This document shows positions 8,364 to 18,700 of a stretch of 64,000 bases of DNA, piece after piece. This DNA is from a virus. Both the position numbers and the translations under genes were made by a program. Every line of letters starts with the position of its first letter. Position 1 is the first letter of the stretch. Location of the stretch: the IMG/VR virus record IMGVR_UViG_3300042869_001172, positions 62,001 through 126,000 of that record; one strand, 5' to 3'. The notes below the pieces were generated by a model. It worked only from the letters and a program-made list of their open reading frames with translations. It was not told the DNA's origin and ran no database searches.

Positions 8364-8502
8364 TTATAGAAAAGGACAAATAGACGAATTCTACTATTTG
8401 AACAAATTAATGAACATAACCTATCAAGATTTTCAAGGAATGCCACTATTCGTTAGAAAATATTTATTAGATAAGTGGTTAGAAGATAACACAAAGGACT
8501 GA
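8341..8502 (+). CDS. frameshifted C-terminal extension of the tail chaperone
   Basis: In the +1 frame an open stretch runs from just after a TAG (8338-8340) to a TGA at 8500-8502. From 8362 it encodes a coherent protein-like sequence (DYRKGQIDEFYYLNKL, then TYQDFQGMPLFVRKYLL) with no credible start codon of its own before an internal ATG at 8407. The overlap with the upstream frame is only 8341-8363 and includes a T6 run at 8343-8348 (GAG TTT TTT CGT). The following terminator stem begins inside this extension's last codons, so the gene seems to end here. A +1 (or -2) frameshift would make a G/GT-type long chaperone. A single-base indel in the T6 run is the main alternative. Confidence 0.6.
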   Translation, partial: SFFVLSSDYRKGQIDEFYYLNKLMNITYQDFQGMPLFVRKYLLDKWLEDNTKD

Positions 8503-8517
8503 AAACTCAGTCCTTTT
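8493..8517 (+). terminator. terminator after chaperone long form
   Basis: AAAGGACTGA pairs perfectly with TCAGTCCTTT around AAAC, ending in TTTT. The stop codon of the frameshift extension lies within the left arm, tying that reading frame to the transcript end. Confidence 0.82.
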
Positions 8518-8518
8518 G

Positions 8519-8525
8519 TATTTAT
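8519..8525 (+). promoter_or_regulatory. candidate late promoter TATTTAT for tape measure gene
   Basis: TATTTATA followed by TTAAAATAC, starting two bases after the terminator; ends 20 nt before the ATG. Confidence 0.45.
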
Positions 8526-8545
8526 ATTAAAATACTATTTAAATT

Positions 8546-10351
8546 ATGGCAACAGGCGATACTACTCCGGATTTAAGTTTTGCTCAGAAATTGGCAAAAG
8601 AAGCCACGATAGATTGGACAACATTATCTAGGGCTATTCAGGACGCATACAACACTTCAGTTGAAATTAACAGAACTTTTGGTCAAGGCCAGGAAAGATT
8701 ATCTGAAATGATGGGTGCGGTGTCAGATGCAATACCGAGAGTTACTCGTTTAGGTGGTTCGGTTAAAGATGTTCAGGAATCAATTAGTGGAATTGCTGAA
8801 GCTTCAAGACGAAATGTTATTGCAAATACAGAAGATGTTGAAAAACTTTATGCTGCCACACAACTTATTGATGGAAGTGCGGAAACTTTAAGTAATGCTT
8901 TCTTAGACATTGGAGTTGGGGTTGGTCAAATTGGAACACAATTAGAATCTTCAATTAATTATATCAGAAGTATTGGTGGAAATACCAAAGCGGTAATGAA
9001 AGATGTTACTACTAACATGGACCAGATGAATCGATACCAATTTGAAGGTGGTGTTCAGGGGTTAACAAAAATGGCGGCACAAGCATCTATGTTACGATTT
9101 AACATGAACGAAACATTTAAATTGGCTAATGATGTTTTAGACCCTGAAAGAGCTGTTGAGGTTGCGGCAGCGTTTCAAAGATTAGGTGTTTCTGCCGGAG
9201 ATTTGGCAGACCCATTCCAATTAATGAATCAATCGATTAATGACCCTTCAGGATTACAAAATAGTTTGGCCGATGTTGCAAAACAATTTACTTATTTTGA
9301 TGATAAAACTAAGACTTTTAAAATTAATCCTCAGGGTGTTCTAACACTTAGAGAGATGGAAAAACAAACAGGTGTTAGCGCTGCGGAGATGAGTAAAATG
9401 GGTCTTGCTGCTGCTGAAATGGACCAAAGATTATCCGCAGTTAATTTAGCGGGATTAACATTTATAAATGAGGAAGACAAACAATATCTTTCTAATATTG
9501 CAAATATGGAAGGTGGGACATATAAAGTAACTCTTGAAGATGGAACTAAAAAAGAATTATCTGACTTAAAACAAGATGAATTTAATAAATTACTTGAACA
9601 ACAAAAAACAGGTCCTAAAACTCTTGAGGAAATGACCATGTCTCAATTAACAATTGATAAAACAATATTATCAAATGTTGCTGCAATTAGAGAGTCTGTA
9701 GTACAAGGGATAACAAGTCCAAAACAAATTCGACAAGGTATTGCAGGAGTTCAAAGAGTTACTAAAACAGTTCTTGGTGAAACCTCGGGCGCAATTAAAA
9801 CTAAAGATTTTAGAGATGTAAGTGAAGGATTTTTAACAGCGTTAGGTGGTGTTGTAACAGATTTTAAAGAAGGTAATAAACCACTTACTGATGTTCTTGC
9901 AAATGGGTTAAATAGATTTGGTGATACTTTGGATGTCTCACAAAAAAATTTCACGGAAATTTTCAAAGGAATTGGTGAAAACATCTCTAAAAAGTTAACA
10001 AATCAAAATGTGATTGATAGTACAGCAAAAAGCACTGTCGATAAAGTTGTTGAATCTTATGGAGGTAAGGTGTCAACTTCTGTGTCTCCATTAACCTCAT
10101 CTGTTGGAAATAAGGTTGAAATGTTACAGAATAACCAAAACAATGTTGCATCTCAAACAACAAATTCAAAAATAGATATAGGAGGAAAACTTGAAATTAA
10201 TGTTACGGCACCTTTAGGGATTTCAACTGAGCAATTAAAACAATCTTTTGATACCGCGTTTAATAGTAATTCATTTAAAGATTATATTGCCAGAGTAGCA
10301 TCTCCAACCGACTCTAATAGAGAACCTATTTCAAAAACTTATTCCGCTTAA
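8546..10351 (+). CDS. tape measure / hub protein (gp29-like)
   Basis: A protein of 601 aa, close to T4 gp29 (590 aa). It is strongly helical with long amphipathic stretches (for example residues 20-160 and 370-430) and small-residue-rich segments such as KLAKEATIDW and AAQASMLRF, as expected for a tape measure that sets tail length and initiates tube assembly. No enzymatic motif was seen. Its position directly after the chaperone pair is the conserved order in tailed phages. The C-terminal 60 residues (KLEINVTAPLGIS) look like a small beta-containing domain. Length fits a T4-sized tail; no direct sequence match to gp29 could be tested. Confidence 0.65.
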   Translation: MATGDTTPDLSFAQKLAKEATIDWTTLSRAIQDAYNTSVEINRTFGQGQERLSEMMGAVSDAIPRVTRLGGSVKDVQESISGIAEASRRNVIANTEDVEKLYAATQLIDGSAETLSNAFLDIGVGVGQIGTQLESSINYIRSIGGNTKAVMKDVTTNMDQMNRYQFEGGVQGLTKMAAQASMLRFNMNETFKLANDVLDPERAVEVAAAFQRLGVSAGDLADPFQLMNQSINDPSGLQNSLADVAKQFTYFDDKTKTFKINPQGVLTLREMEKQTGVSAAEMSKMGLAAAEMDQRLSAVNLAGLTFINEEDKQYLSNIANMEGGTYKVTLEDGTKKELSDLKQDEFNKLLEQQKTGPKTLEEMTMSQLTIDKTILSNVAAIRESVVQGITSPKQIRQGIAGVQRVTKTVLGETSGAIKTKDFRDVSEGFLTALGGVVTDFKEGNKPLTDVLANGLNRFGDTLDVSQKNFTEIFKGIGENISKKLTNQNVIDSTAKSTVDKVVESYGGKVSTSVSPLTSSVGNKVEMLQNNQNNVASQTTNSKIDIGGKLEINVTAPLGISTEQLKQSFDTAFNSNSFKDYIARVASPTDSNREPISKTYSA

Positions 10352-10379
10352 GTTTTAATATAAAAACTCATCCTTAATC

Positions 10380-10386
10380 TATTTAT
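10380..10386 (+). promoter_or_regulatory. candidate late promoter TATTTATAAATA
   Basis: TATTTATAAATAAAAAG; the overlap creates both TATTTATA and its complement TATAAATA (the T4 late promoter core). Ends 16 nt before the 1684-aa gene's ATG. Confidence 0.55.
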
Positions 10387-10402
10387 AAATAAAAAGTCAT
10401 AG

Positions 10403-13400
10403 ATGTCAAACAGTCCATTAGATTACGTAAATTCGGATGGTTTCAGAAAGAAATTAATAACAAGAAATTTAGTTCCTTATACTAAATCTCCAAACAGACC
10501 TTCTGTTCAAGTTCCGTATGAGCATATTCAATCAGATTTATCAGTTATTGATAGTCCTGACCAACTTATTGATGTTCCTTCATTAGCCAATCAACTATAC
10601 CCTTTAAATAGATATGGTAATGAGGGTGGGTATGAGCAAGTTCCAGACCCAAATAGATTAACTAATTCAGTTTCAAATCAAGGGTCATATGGACCGGGAC
10701 AACAAGATGCTCATATTGTTGATGAAGGTTACGATGCAGTTAGGTTATGGAGACCTTTAAATGCCTATGCTGACGGATTAAATGTGTTTGACTCAGCAGA
10801 ATCATTCTCAAGTTTAGAAACGGTTAGACCTGACCAAGATAGACAAGGTAATGGACAACCATATCCTGGTTCAATTGTTGTGTCGACTTATTCACCATTA
10901 TCAATATTATTATCTAACAATCCTAATGGTAGTAATGGTTCTATGAGTCAAGATTCATATATTGCTCGTTTAGGTGCTCAAACACTTAGAAACGAGTTTC
11001 AAGAAAGAATTGCTGCTCGAATAAGGTTAGAAACAATAGGAAGAGCTAATATTTTAAATGTAACTAGTGGAACGGACTTGGTTAATATTTTATCAGGACA
11101 AGTTCCAATATTAGAACCAAATTGGCAAATTTCAGTTCCGTCAAATCCAATAACGGCCGCTGCTGATTTTGCACTTCGTTTAGGTGGTAGTATTTTACCC
11201 GTGAGTTTAATTCCGGGGTCCTATTTTGACCCAAAGATTAATCCGGGACAACCTACAACAATTCAACAAGTTACAAACGCAATTGCTGGAACAACAGTTG
11301 GAAACTTTTTTAATCAATTATTGGGTGCCGGACAAACCGGGTCACAAATTTTTTATAATAATACAGGTGCTGGTCAAAAATCACGTTTGTTTAAAAACAT
11401 TGATTATAATAGATACAAACCAAATTATGATAGAGGTGTGTTCGATAGAGTTGCTGGCGCCTTAACCGGAACATTATCAAATAATAGCGATTTTTATGTT
11501 GGGTCAAGAAATTCTGACCCTTCAAGAGTATTCTCACCTGGTGGTGATTTACCTGTTGACCAATTTGGTAAAGAACAACAATCACCGGTATATGGACCTC
11601 AAGAGTTATCACAACTTTATGAGGGACCAAGCAAAGATATTCGATTAGGTGCTAACGGGCCAACATATTCAAATGGAGGTGGTATTGAGGGTGGATTCAC
11701 TTGGACTTCCCCAAAATATAAAGACAATGCTGGTAAAAAAGTTGGTTTAGGCGGAGTAATTACTAATGAAGATGAAGATTTTAAACCATCATCATTTAAT
11801 ACAACGGAATCAACAAATAGAACTTTTAAAGGGGGTTCTATCTTAGATGATACTCAGAGATTAATTAATAGTCAACCTCAAGGAGGAAGAAGATTACAAC
11901 ATGTAGGTAATGCGATAGACCAAGTTAGTAAAGTTTTCCATGATGGTTATAAAGAAATAACTAAAGGTTCTAAAGTATACCGATACGTTGGAGCTGTTGG
12001 ACAAGAAGTTGGAACTGAATATTGCCGTATTTTTGCAAAAGATTTACCGTACCTACAATATAATGATTTACAAAAAACAGATGGTATAACAACATCAGGA
12101 AGACGATTTTCAGATTCTGTGTTTGATAATACCTATAACCTTAATATCGCACCAAACAAACAAGAAGGGGGACAAGATTCGACAAACCTTATTGGTGGGA
12201 TGAATAATGGATACGCTAAAAAGTATATGTTTTCATTAGAAAATCTAGCATGGAGAACATCAAGTACTCCTGGTTTTTCAGTTGCGGATTTACCAATATG
12301 TGAAAGAGGGCCTAATGGAGGAAGAGTTATGTGGTTTGCACCATATGGTCTAACTTTTACAGAACAAACCCAAGCAAATTGGAACCCAACTGAATTCCTT
12401 GGTAGACCGGAACCTATCTATACATATAAAAGTACATCTCGTTCGGGTAATTTAACGTGGAAAATAGTTGTTGACCATCCATCCGCATTAAATGTTGTTG
12501 TGGATAAAATATTGGGTAATGAAACTAATAAAGTTAGAATTGATAGTATTTTAGAATCATTCTTTGCTGGATGTAGAAAATATGATTTATATGAATTAGC
12601 TAAAAAATATTATACGGTTAATCCAAATGATTTGTATCAATTACAAGAAGCTATATCATCAAAAGAAACTACAAAGGAGCAAACACAATATATTAAAGAA
12701 ACGGTAAAAGTCCCAAATGACACCTCTCAATCAGGGGGAGGGGGAAATTCTAAAGACTATTTTAACAAATATAAAAATTTAGGGTTTTATTTTGGGAATG
12801 ATTATCCAAAAAAGAATCAACCGGTTCCAAATTATACTGTTGAATATGATAGATATACTAGTGAACAAAATAAGAATTATTACAAAACTCAACCAAATTC
12901 AGCACAAACAAGCCAAGTGTTTTCAACGGTTGTGACACCAAATTATGAAGTGATGAAACAATTTGTAACTGATTTGGCCAAACAATTAACCCAAAATACC
13001 ACAGGTACTGTTACTATTAGTGTTGACTCAAGTTGTTCTGCACCGGCAAGTATTGAATACAACGAGCAATTATCTGCTAGAAGAATAGAGTCAACAATTA
13101 AATTTTTTAATGAAAACGAATCACTTAAAAAATTTATAACAAGTTCTCCTAAAAGATTAATAATTAAACCGGGGGTTGCTAGTGGAGAAACAGTAAACAC
13201 ACAACCAATGACATCTAACATAAGTCCATATACTGTTGATGGGTTAAGTCCTGGTAAAACAATTAATTGTACTGATAAAGATAATAATGTGATTGGAGGT
13301 GATACGGAATTACAAGTTCAAGTTGGTAGTAAAGATATTTTCACATATGGTGCAATGGCATGTAGAAGGTCATATATTTCAAATATTGTTTCAACTTTAA

Positions 13401-15457
13401 CATCTCCGGACACCCCACCACCACCTAAATATGTTACAAAAGTAACCGAGAACACAATTACCTCAACGGTTAAAGAAGAAGTTATTACTCAAGAGTGGAA
13501 ACCAAGGGATAATATTACTAAACGAGTTTTAAGAGCGTTATTATCTGAATGTGACTACTTTGAAACTATCAAGGCTGAAACACCTATGGTTTATGATAAT
13601 CTTAGAGACAAGTTAAAATTCTTTCAACCTGCATTCCATTCGACAACACCTGAAGGGTTAAACTCTCGTTTAACATTCTTACAACAATGTATGAGACCGG
13701 GAGACACAATCCCAACGGTTAAAGATATTGCGGGTAAACAACAATTACAATATAATAACGCAACTAATACCTCATTTGGTTCGCCACCGGTATTAGTGTT
13801 ACGAATCGGGGATTTTTATAACACTAAAATTATACCTGAGGGTTTAAGTCTTGCTTATGAATCGTTAGATATTAACCCTGAAGGGATTGGTATTCAACCA
13901 ATGATAGCAAATGTAACTTTATCATTTAAATTTGTTGGTGGGAGTGGGTTAAAAGAATCTATTGATAAGTTACAAAACGCATTAACATTCAACTATTATG
14001 CCAATACTGAAATTTGGGATGACAGAGCAGATGTGACGGCTCAAGAAGATTTCTTAAAAGTTTTAGATAAAGAATTTTTAGCGATGACATCACCTCCTCA
14101 AGCACCGGCAATTAATCAAGCGGCGGTTGAGAATGGACAAAGTAATAATAGTACTATAGGTGTGACAGTTACAAATGTTGTAACGGAAACCAGTGAAACA
14201 GGTACTATTAGTTATTCTGATTTTATGGTTAAATTTATGAATGAAACTCAGACGTATTTTCAAACAGTTGTAAATAAAACAAAAGAAAGTGTTAATCAAT
14301 ATAATAATGCTGTGAGACAACAATGGATGGTAGAACGTTCATACACTCAAGGTAATTTTGGTGTTAGTACTGAGAAATCAGTTTTATTTGGCAAACCAAA
14401 TAATGTTGAAAAAAGATTCGATGATATTTTTGCGGAATTACAAACAAATATTCAAAGTGGGGATGAAGGATTTATTAAATTCATGTCATCCGATACTTGT
14501 AATTTTTCACCAAAAGTGATTCGTCAATTAAAAGAAAATTATAAAAATTTAATTAAAAATAAAAGAGCGTCATATCAGAACGCAATTACAAAAATAACTC
14601 AAGATATTACAACAACGGAACAAAATTATATCCAAACAATAGGAAGAGCTAACATTACAATATTCGATGGTGCAATGACCTATGTTAGTGGTACTGACGG
14701 ATATCAAGTAAAATCAGGGCCGGTTAAAATTTATGTAACAAGTGGAACAACTAATGTCAGCCCAACCTCAAATGGAGCGTCAAATACATTAATTGAGTTG
14801 GCTAATGACATTCGAAAAATATATGACGGTATTAAAGAATTTAATGGACTTATATGGAGTGAATCGGAATTTGTTAATCCTTCTGATGGTTTAACATATA
14901 AAGGTGTTTTAGTATTTGAAACAAATGATAAAGGAAAAAGTATGAAAGGTCCGACAGTCGAAGAAGTATTTTTTCCTTTTAGTAAAAACACCCAATTTGA
15001 AAATAAAATCTTCAGAAGAGTTTATATGATAATGTCTGATGATGTTGTGGATATTAAAAAATATGAAACATTTAAAACCGCTATGATTGGTAATATAATT
15101 AATAATAGTGATTTATTAAAAGGTGGTTTTGATGATGTAGAATCTAAATTCGATAACTATTGGGTGACTCAAACTAGACCTTTATTCGTTAGTGAAAATA
15201 ATATTACTAAAGAGTTTATTAATTATGTTGAAAAAAACAAATTGAAAAATTATATAATTTACACTCCATTTGATAAAAAAGATAGAGTTTTTAATTATTC
15301 AACAGAAACAAATGGAAGTGATGATATTAAAAAATCGCAAAAAACTATGATTTCAACATTATCAGACACAACAAATAGAAATACCGACAATAATAAATGG
15401 AATTCTGAAGACGGAGTTTCTGCGGGAGCATACATATCAAAAATAAAACTTAATTAA
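10403..15457 (+). CDS. giant baseplate/tail structural protein with OmpA-like segment
   Basis: A protein of 1684 aa. The N-terminal half is low in motifs, rich in Asn, Gly, Ser and Gln, with a Gly-rich linker near residue 780. Around residues 860-955 is a segment resembling OmpA-type peptidoglycan-binding domains, with NEQLSARRIESTIKFF matching the family's N-x-x-LS-x-RR helix. Residues about 1130-1205 (VLRIGDFYNTKIIPEGLSL, then DINPEGIGIQP and FNYYANTEIWDDRAD) look like a conserved phage tail/baseplate segment. A basic coiled region follows. It overlaps the LysM-like gene by its stop (TAATGG), placing it in the hub operon. It probably forms part of the central baseplate and may touch peptidoglycan. 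The OmpA call is motif-level only. Confidence 0.65.
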   Translation: MSNSPLDYVNSDGFRKKLITRNLVPYTKSPNRPSVQVPYEHIQSDLSVIDSPDQLIDVPSLANQLYPLNRYGNEGGYEQVPDPNRLTNSVSNQGSYGPGQQDAHIVDEGYDAVRLWRPLNAYADGLNVFDSAESFSSLETVRPDQDRQGNGQPYPGSIVVSTYSPLSILLSNNPNGSNGSMSQDSYIARLGAQTLRNEFQERIAARIRLETIGRANILNVTSGTDLVNILSGQVPILEPNWQISVPSNPITAAADFALRLGGSILPVSLIPGSYFDPKINPGQPTTIQQVTNAIAGTTVGNFFNQLLGAGQTGSQIFYNNTGAGQKSRLFKNIDYNRYKPNYDRGVFDRVAGALTGTLSNNSDFYVGSRNSDPSRVFSPGGDLPVDQFGKEQQSPVYGPQELSQLYEGPSKDIRLGANGPTYSNGGGIEGGFTWTSPKYKDNAGKKVGLGGVITNEDEDFKPSSFNTTESTNRTFKGGSILDDTQRLINSQPQGGRRLQHVGNAIDQVSKVFHDGYKEITKGSKVYRYVGAVGQEVGTEYCRIFAKDLPYLQYNDLQKTDGITTSGRRFSDSVFDNTYNLNIAPNKQEGGQDSTNLIGGMNNGYAKKYMFSLENLAWRTSSTPGFSVADLPICERGPNGGRVMWFAPYGLTFTEQTQANWNPTEFLGRPEPIYTYKSTSRSGNLTWKIVVDHPSALNVVVDKILGNETNKVRIDSILESFFAGCRKYDLYELAKKYYTVNPNDLYQLQEAISSKETTKEQTQYIKETVKVPNDTSQSGGGGNSKDYFNKYKNLGFYFGNDYPKKNQPVPNYTVEYDRYTSEQNKNYYKTQPNSAQTSQVFSTVVTPNYEVMKQFVTDLAKQLTQNTTGTVTISVDSSCSAPASIEYNEQLSARRIESTIKFFNENESLKKFITSSPKRLIIKPGVASGETVNTQPMTSNISPYTVDGLSPGKTINCTDKDNNVIGGDTELQVQVGSKDIFTYGAMACRRSYISNIVSTLTSPDTPPPPKYVTKVTENTITSTVKEEVITQEWKPRDNITKRVLRALLSECDYFETIKAETPMVYDNLRDKLKFFQPAFHSTTPEGLNSRLTFLQQCMRPGDTIPTVKDIAGKQQLQYNNATNTSFGSPPVLVLRIGDFYNTKIIPEGLSLAYESLDINPEGIGIQPMIANVTLSFKFVGGSGLKESIDKLQNALTFNYYANTEIWDDRADVTAQEDFLKVLDKEFLAMTSPPQAPAINQAAVENGQSNNSTIGVTVTNVVTETSETGTISYSDFMVKFMNETQTYFQTVVNKTKESVNQYNNAVRQQWMVERSYTQGNFGVSTEKSVLFGKPNNVEKRFDDIFAELQTNIQSGDEGFIKFMSSDTCNFSPKVIRQLKENYKNLIKNKRASYQNAITKITQDITTTEQNYIQTIGRANITIFDGAMTYVSGTDGYQVKSGPVKIYVTSGTTNVSPTSNGASNTLIELANDIRKIYDGIKEFNGLIWSESEFVNPSDGLTYKGVLVFETNDKGKSMKGPTVEEVFFPFSKNTQFENKIFRRVYMIMSDDVVDIKKYETFKTAMIGNIINNSDLLKGGFDDVESKFDNYWVTQTRPLFVSENNITKEFINYVEKNKLKNYIIYTPFDKKDRVFNYSTETNGSDDIKKSQKTMISTLSDTTNRNTDNNKWNSEDGVSAGAYISKIKLN

Positions 15458-15780
15458 TGGCATTTCAATATTGGAACAGATATAGTGAATTTTTAATTAA
15501 CGGTGAACAAACCGTTGTACCTTACGTGCAATTACCTCAAAAACCAACCGATAAGGCATTTATATATAAAGTTGGTAGAAGTAGATTGGATAAAGTATCT
15601 CAGGATTATTATAACTCACCTTATTTCGGATGGTTAGTTCTCCAAGCTAATCCTCAATATGGTGGTTTAGAGAATACTATACCGGATGGTAGTATATTGA
15701 TAATTCCTTTTCCTTTACTACCTTCATTACAGGACTATAAGGGGGCATTAGAAAATCATTTTTATTATTATGGCAGGTAA
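15457..15780 (+). CDS. LysM-like baseplate protein (gp53/gpX-like)
   Basis: A protein of 107 aa. Residues 35-95 read like the LysM-type tail proteins that link hub and wedges. They run from YKVGRSRLDKVSQDYY through GWLVLQANPQYGG and IPDGSILIIPFP, the usual 'start low, then residue in water-facing loop, then DG..L.IP' pattern. P2 gpX and the LysM fold in T4 gp53 are the relevant family knowledge. The gene overlaps its upstream neighbour by one base and its downstream neighbour by 11 nt, so the three hub genes are translationally coupled. T4 gp53 is longer (about 196 aa), so the match is to the LysM core only. Confidence 0.65.
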   Translation: MAFQYWNRYSEFLINGEQTVVPYVQLPQKPTDKAFIYKVGRSRLDKVSQDYYNSPYFGWLVLQANPQYGGLENTIPDGSILIIPFPLLPSLQDYKGALENHFYYYGR

Positions 15781-18700
15781 CTTAAGAGCGGACAACAGCG
15801 GAGATATATTAGTTGAGTTTGATTACAATAACATTATTGTAGTTGACCCTAATAAAACAATAGATTCACAAGGGAAAATACAAGAAAGATTAATAGACCA
15901 TGAGAGTTTAGTAATGTTTGCAAATTTGGAGGCGGAAGTTCTTCCAAGAACTAAACTTGCAGTTGGTGCAAGTCCTGAAGATAGAATTAGAACTATATCA
16001 GTTGCCAAGATGAATTTTTTAAAACCAACCAAAGATAGTTTTTTAGGGGTTGGGTATTACGATGAATTGACAGGTAATAATTCAACTAAGTTTAATGGTG
16101 ATAATCAAATGATGGAAAAGACAGTTCCGACTAATGACGGTAATCAGGCATATTCAATCAGTTCTCCGGCCAATTTAACAAATGTGTTTGATAATGGATT
16201 ACTTGGGATTACATCAATTAATATAACAACTAATTCGTCTTTTGTACCTTCAGTTAGTATGAGGTTGGAGGATGTTCAAGGTAAAGCATTGTTTTCGTTG
16301 GGTAATAATTCGCCTTATGCCGCTTTTTTTAATCTTCCTTACCCACCCTTTTATTTAACATTAAAAGGGTATTATGGACAGGCAATTAGATATCAATTAA
16401 ATTTGGAAAAATTTCATGCAACATTTAATACATTTAGTGGTAACTATCAAGTGGATTTACAATTTAAAGGATACAAGTTTAATGTCTTAAATGAAATATC
16501 AATGGGACATTTAATGGCAGTACCACACATGTATGGTCAAACATTTAATATTTCGACATCTCCTACAGGAACACAGGAATCTAATAAGACGGCAGAATCA
16601 CAATCAAAGGCTCAAGGAGTTATTTCACAGAATAATTCTCAAAGTGATAACTCTGTTGTTACTCAAATAGTTTCGGAAAAGGGTTATCAAAAAATTGTTG
16701 AGGTTTATAGTGAATATAAGGCAAAAGGATTAATTCCGGCTGATTTACCGGAATTAACATTATTCCAATTGATGACTAAGTTGAGTACATTTGAGAATCG
16801 TATTATGGATAAATTTCCTAAAGCGAAGGTTATGCCTCTTACTAATATTCGTAATTATAAAGAAATATTAAAACAATATTTTTCTGCGATTAGGGGAACA
16901 AACATTTCATGGTTTAATACCTATATTGACCCAAAACCAATTGTGTTAAATAATACAAATGAAAAAGTTTATGTTTATAAAAAATTAACCTTGGGGGAAA
17001 AAGAAACTGCCGGTAAATTATTGGAAAGTTATGTTGATAAATTTAACAAAGCTTTATCTGAAAATGAAACTTTAGGTAAAAATGGGGAATCCCCAATTCC
17101 AAATCCTATTAAATTTAACACTCTTAAAATTGACCCACCAGTTGATGGTGCTATCAATTGGAAAGAAACAGTAAGGTTACAAACAGGTAAAGTATTACCG
17201 ACAGAAGATGACATAAATGCTTTTAAAGAACAATTATATCAAACAAAACTTCCTGTAATTTCAAAATCAGAAGTATTGGCACCAAGTTTTTTTATCTTTG
17301 AAGGGACGAATAGATTTGATGGTCAGATATCTTTATTAGAGACTGATGCAAATAAAAAATTATCAGAATATGAATCATCAATTTCTGCGGAATTGTTAAG
17401 AAAAATTGAAGACACTGACAGTGGTCTTGGATTTAAACCAACAGTTAGAAATATGATTGCAGTTGTTATGGCATCTGCAGAGGCGTTTATTAGATTATTA
17501 GATGATGTTCATACTAATGCTTGGAATGTAAAATATGACCCTGTTAGAAAACAAGCCATTATGGATAATCCGTCTTCTGCTCAAAGTTCTGAGACGAGAC
17601 AGAAAGTCCCAATATCTGTTAGTGCCAAAGAATCTAATCAAGGTTTATCGAATTCGGAAGAACCGGTATATCCATGGCCATTATTTTTTGTTGAAACACC
17701 CGAAGATAAAAAAGGAAGATTTCAATTAAAATATATTGCTGACCCAACAGTTGTTAACTTAACACAAGGTTATCTTTTTGATAAATGGCCTGAAGTTGAA
17801 TTTGTCGAAGAGTATATGAAGGGACTAACTCAAAAATTTACAATTCCGATTGCCCCGCCACCATTAGATAATGAAAGAGATACTAATCGAATTAATATAA
17901 ATGCAATTGAGTTTCCATCTGCGGGATTACCATATGTCAATAAAGAAGAGGTTAAATTCTTTTATGAAATTTGGGAACGACAATTTTTAACATCACATTA
18001 TTCCGGATTAATTAGAGCAAATTCTAATCAAATTGATGAATTAATTAAGTTAAATGTTGAATCGGAAGTTAACAACATTGTTAAAGGACTTGGTATAAGT
18101 TCACCATATCTAACATTAAAACTTAAAAATTATAATTTAAAGGCAAATTCATATCCGCAATTTTTAAGTACCATATCAAATGACGGTACCGGTCGAGCTT
18201 ACCAAGATTATATTCGTGATTTCTTTGTTACACCATATATTAAAAATTTAGTTAATAATTCTTATAGTATTTTATCTACATCTGATATTGGTAAAATACC
18301 ACAAGTTAGTACTAAATCATTTGCTTTAGATGTATTATTAAAAAATGCATCAAACGAACCTTTGATTGTAGATACCTTACCATACACTAACCCCACTTGG
18401 TGTTTAAATAACCTAAGTTCAAGTAAAAAGTCAGTTGGTAATGAAGTGTATAATACTAAAAAAACTTTAAAGATATTTGAACCAAGAAAAATCATATCAA
18501 ATTTTAATGATGTATATAATTTTACAACAAATAGACCGGTTACTAATTTTTCATTTTATCAAAACCAAAATCCATCATTAGTCGCATTACAATTTAATTT
18601 ATTAAATCCATATGGTTTAAAAGATTTTTATTTAGAAAGAGAACCTAAAAATTTCGTTGCAACTGAAGGATATTATGACGCTACGACTCCAACAGATGTA

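Noticed and set aside
8147-8446. Minus-strand frame of 99 codons over the chaperone end
   Set aside because: It overlaps both the chaperone and its frameshift extension, which have better protein character and the terminator on the + strand.
10403-15457. Tail giant protein as a possible toxin or polymorphic effector
   Set aside because: Baseplate-type segments and its place in the hub operon explain it better; no nuclease or toxin motif seen.
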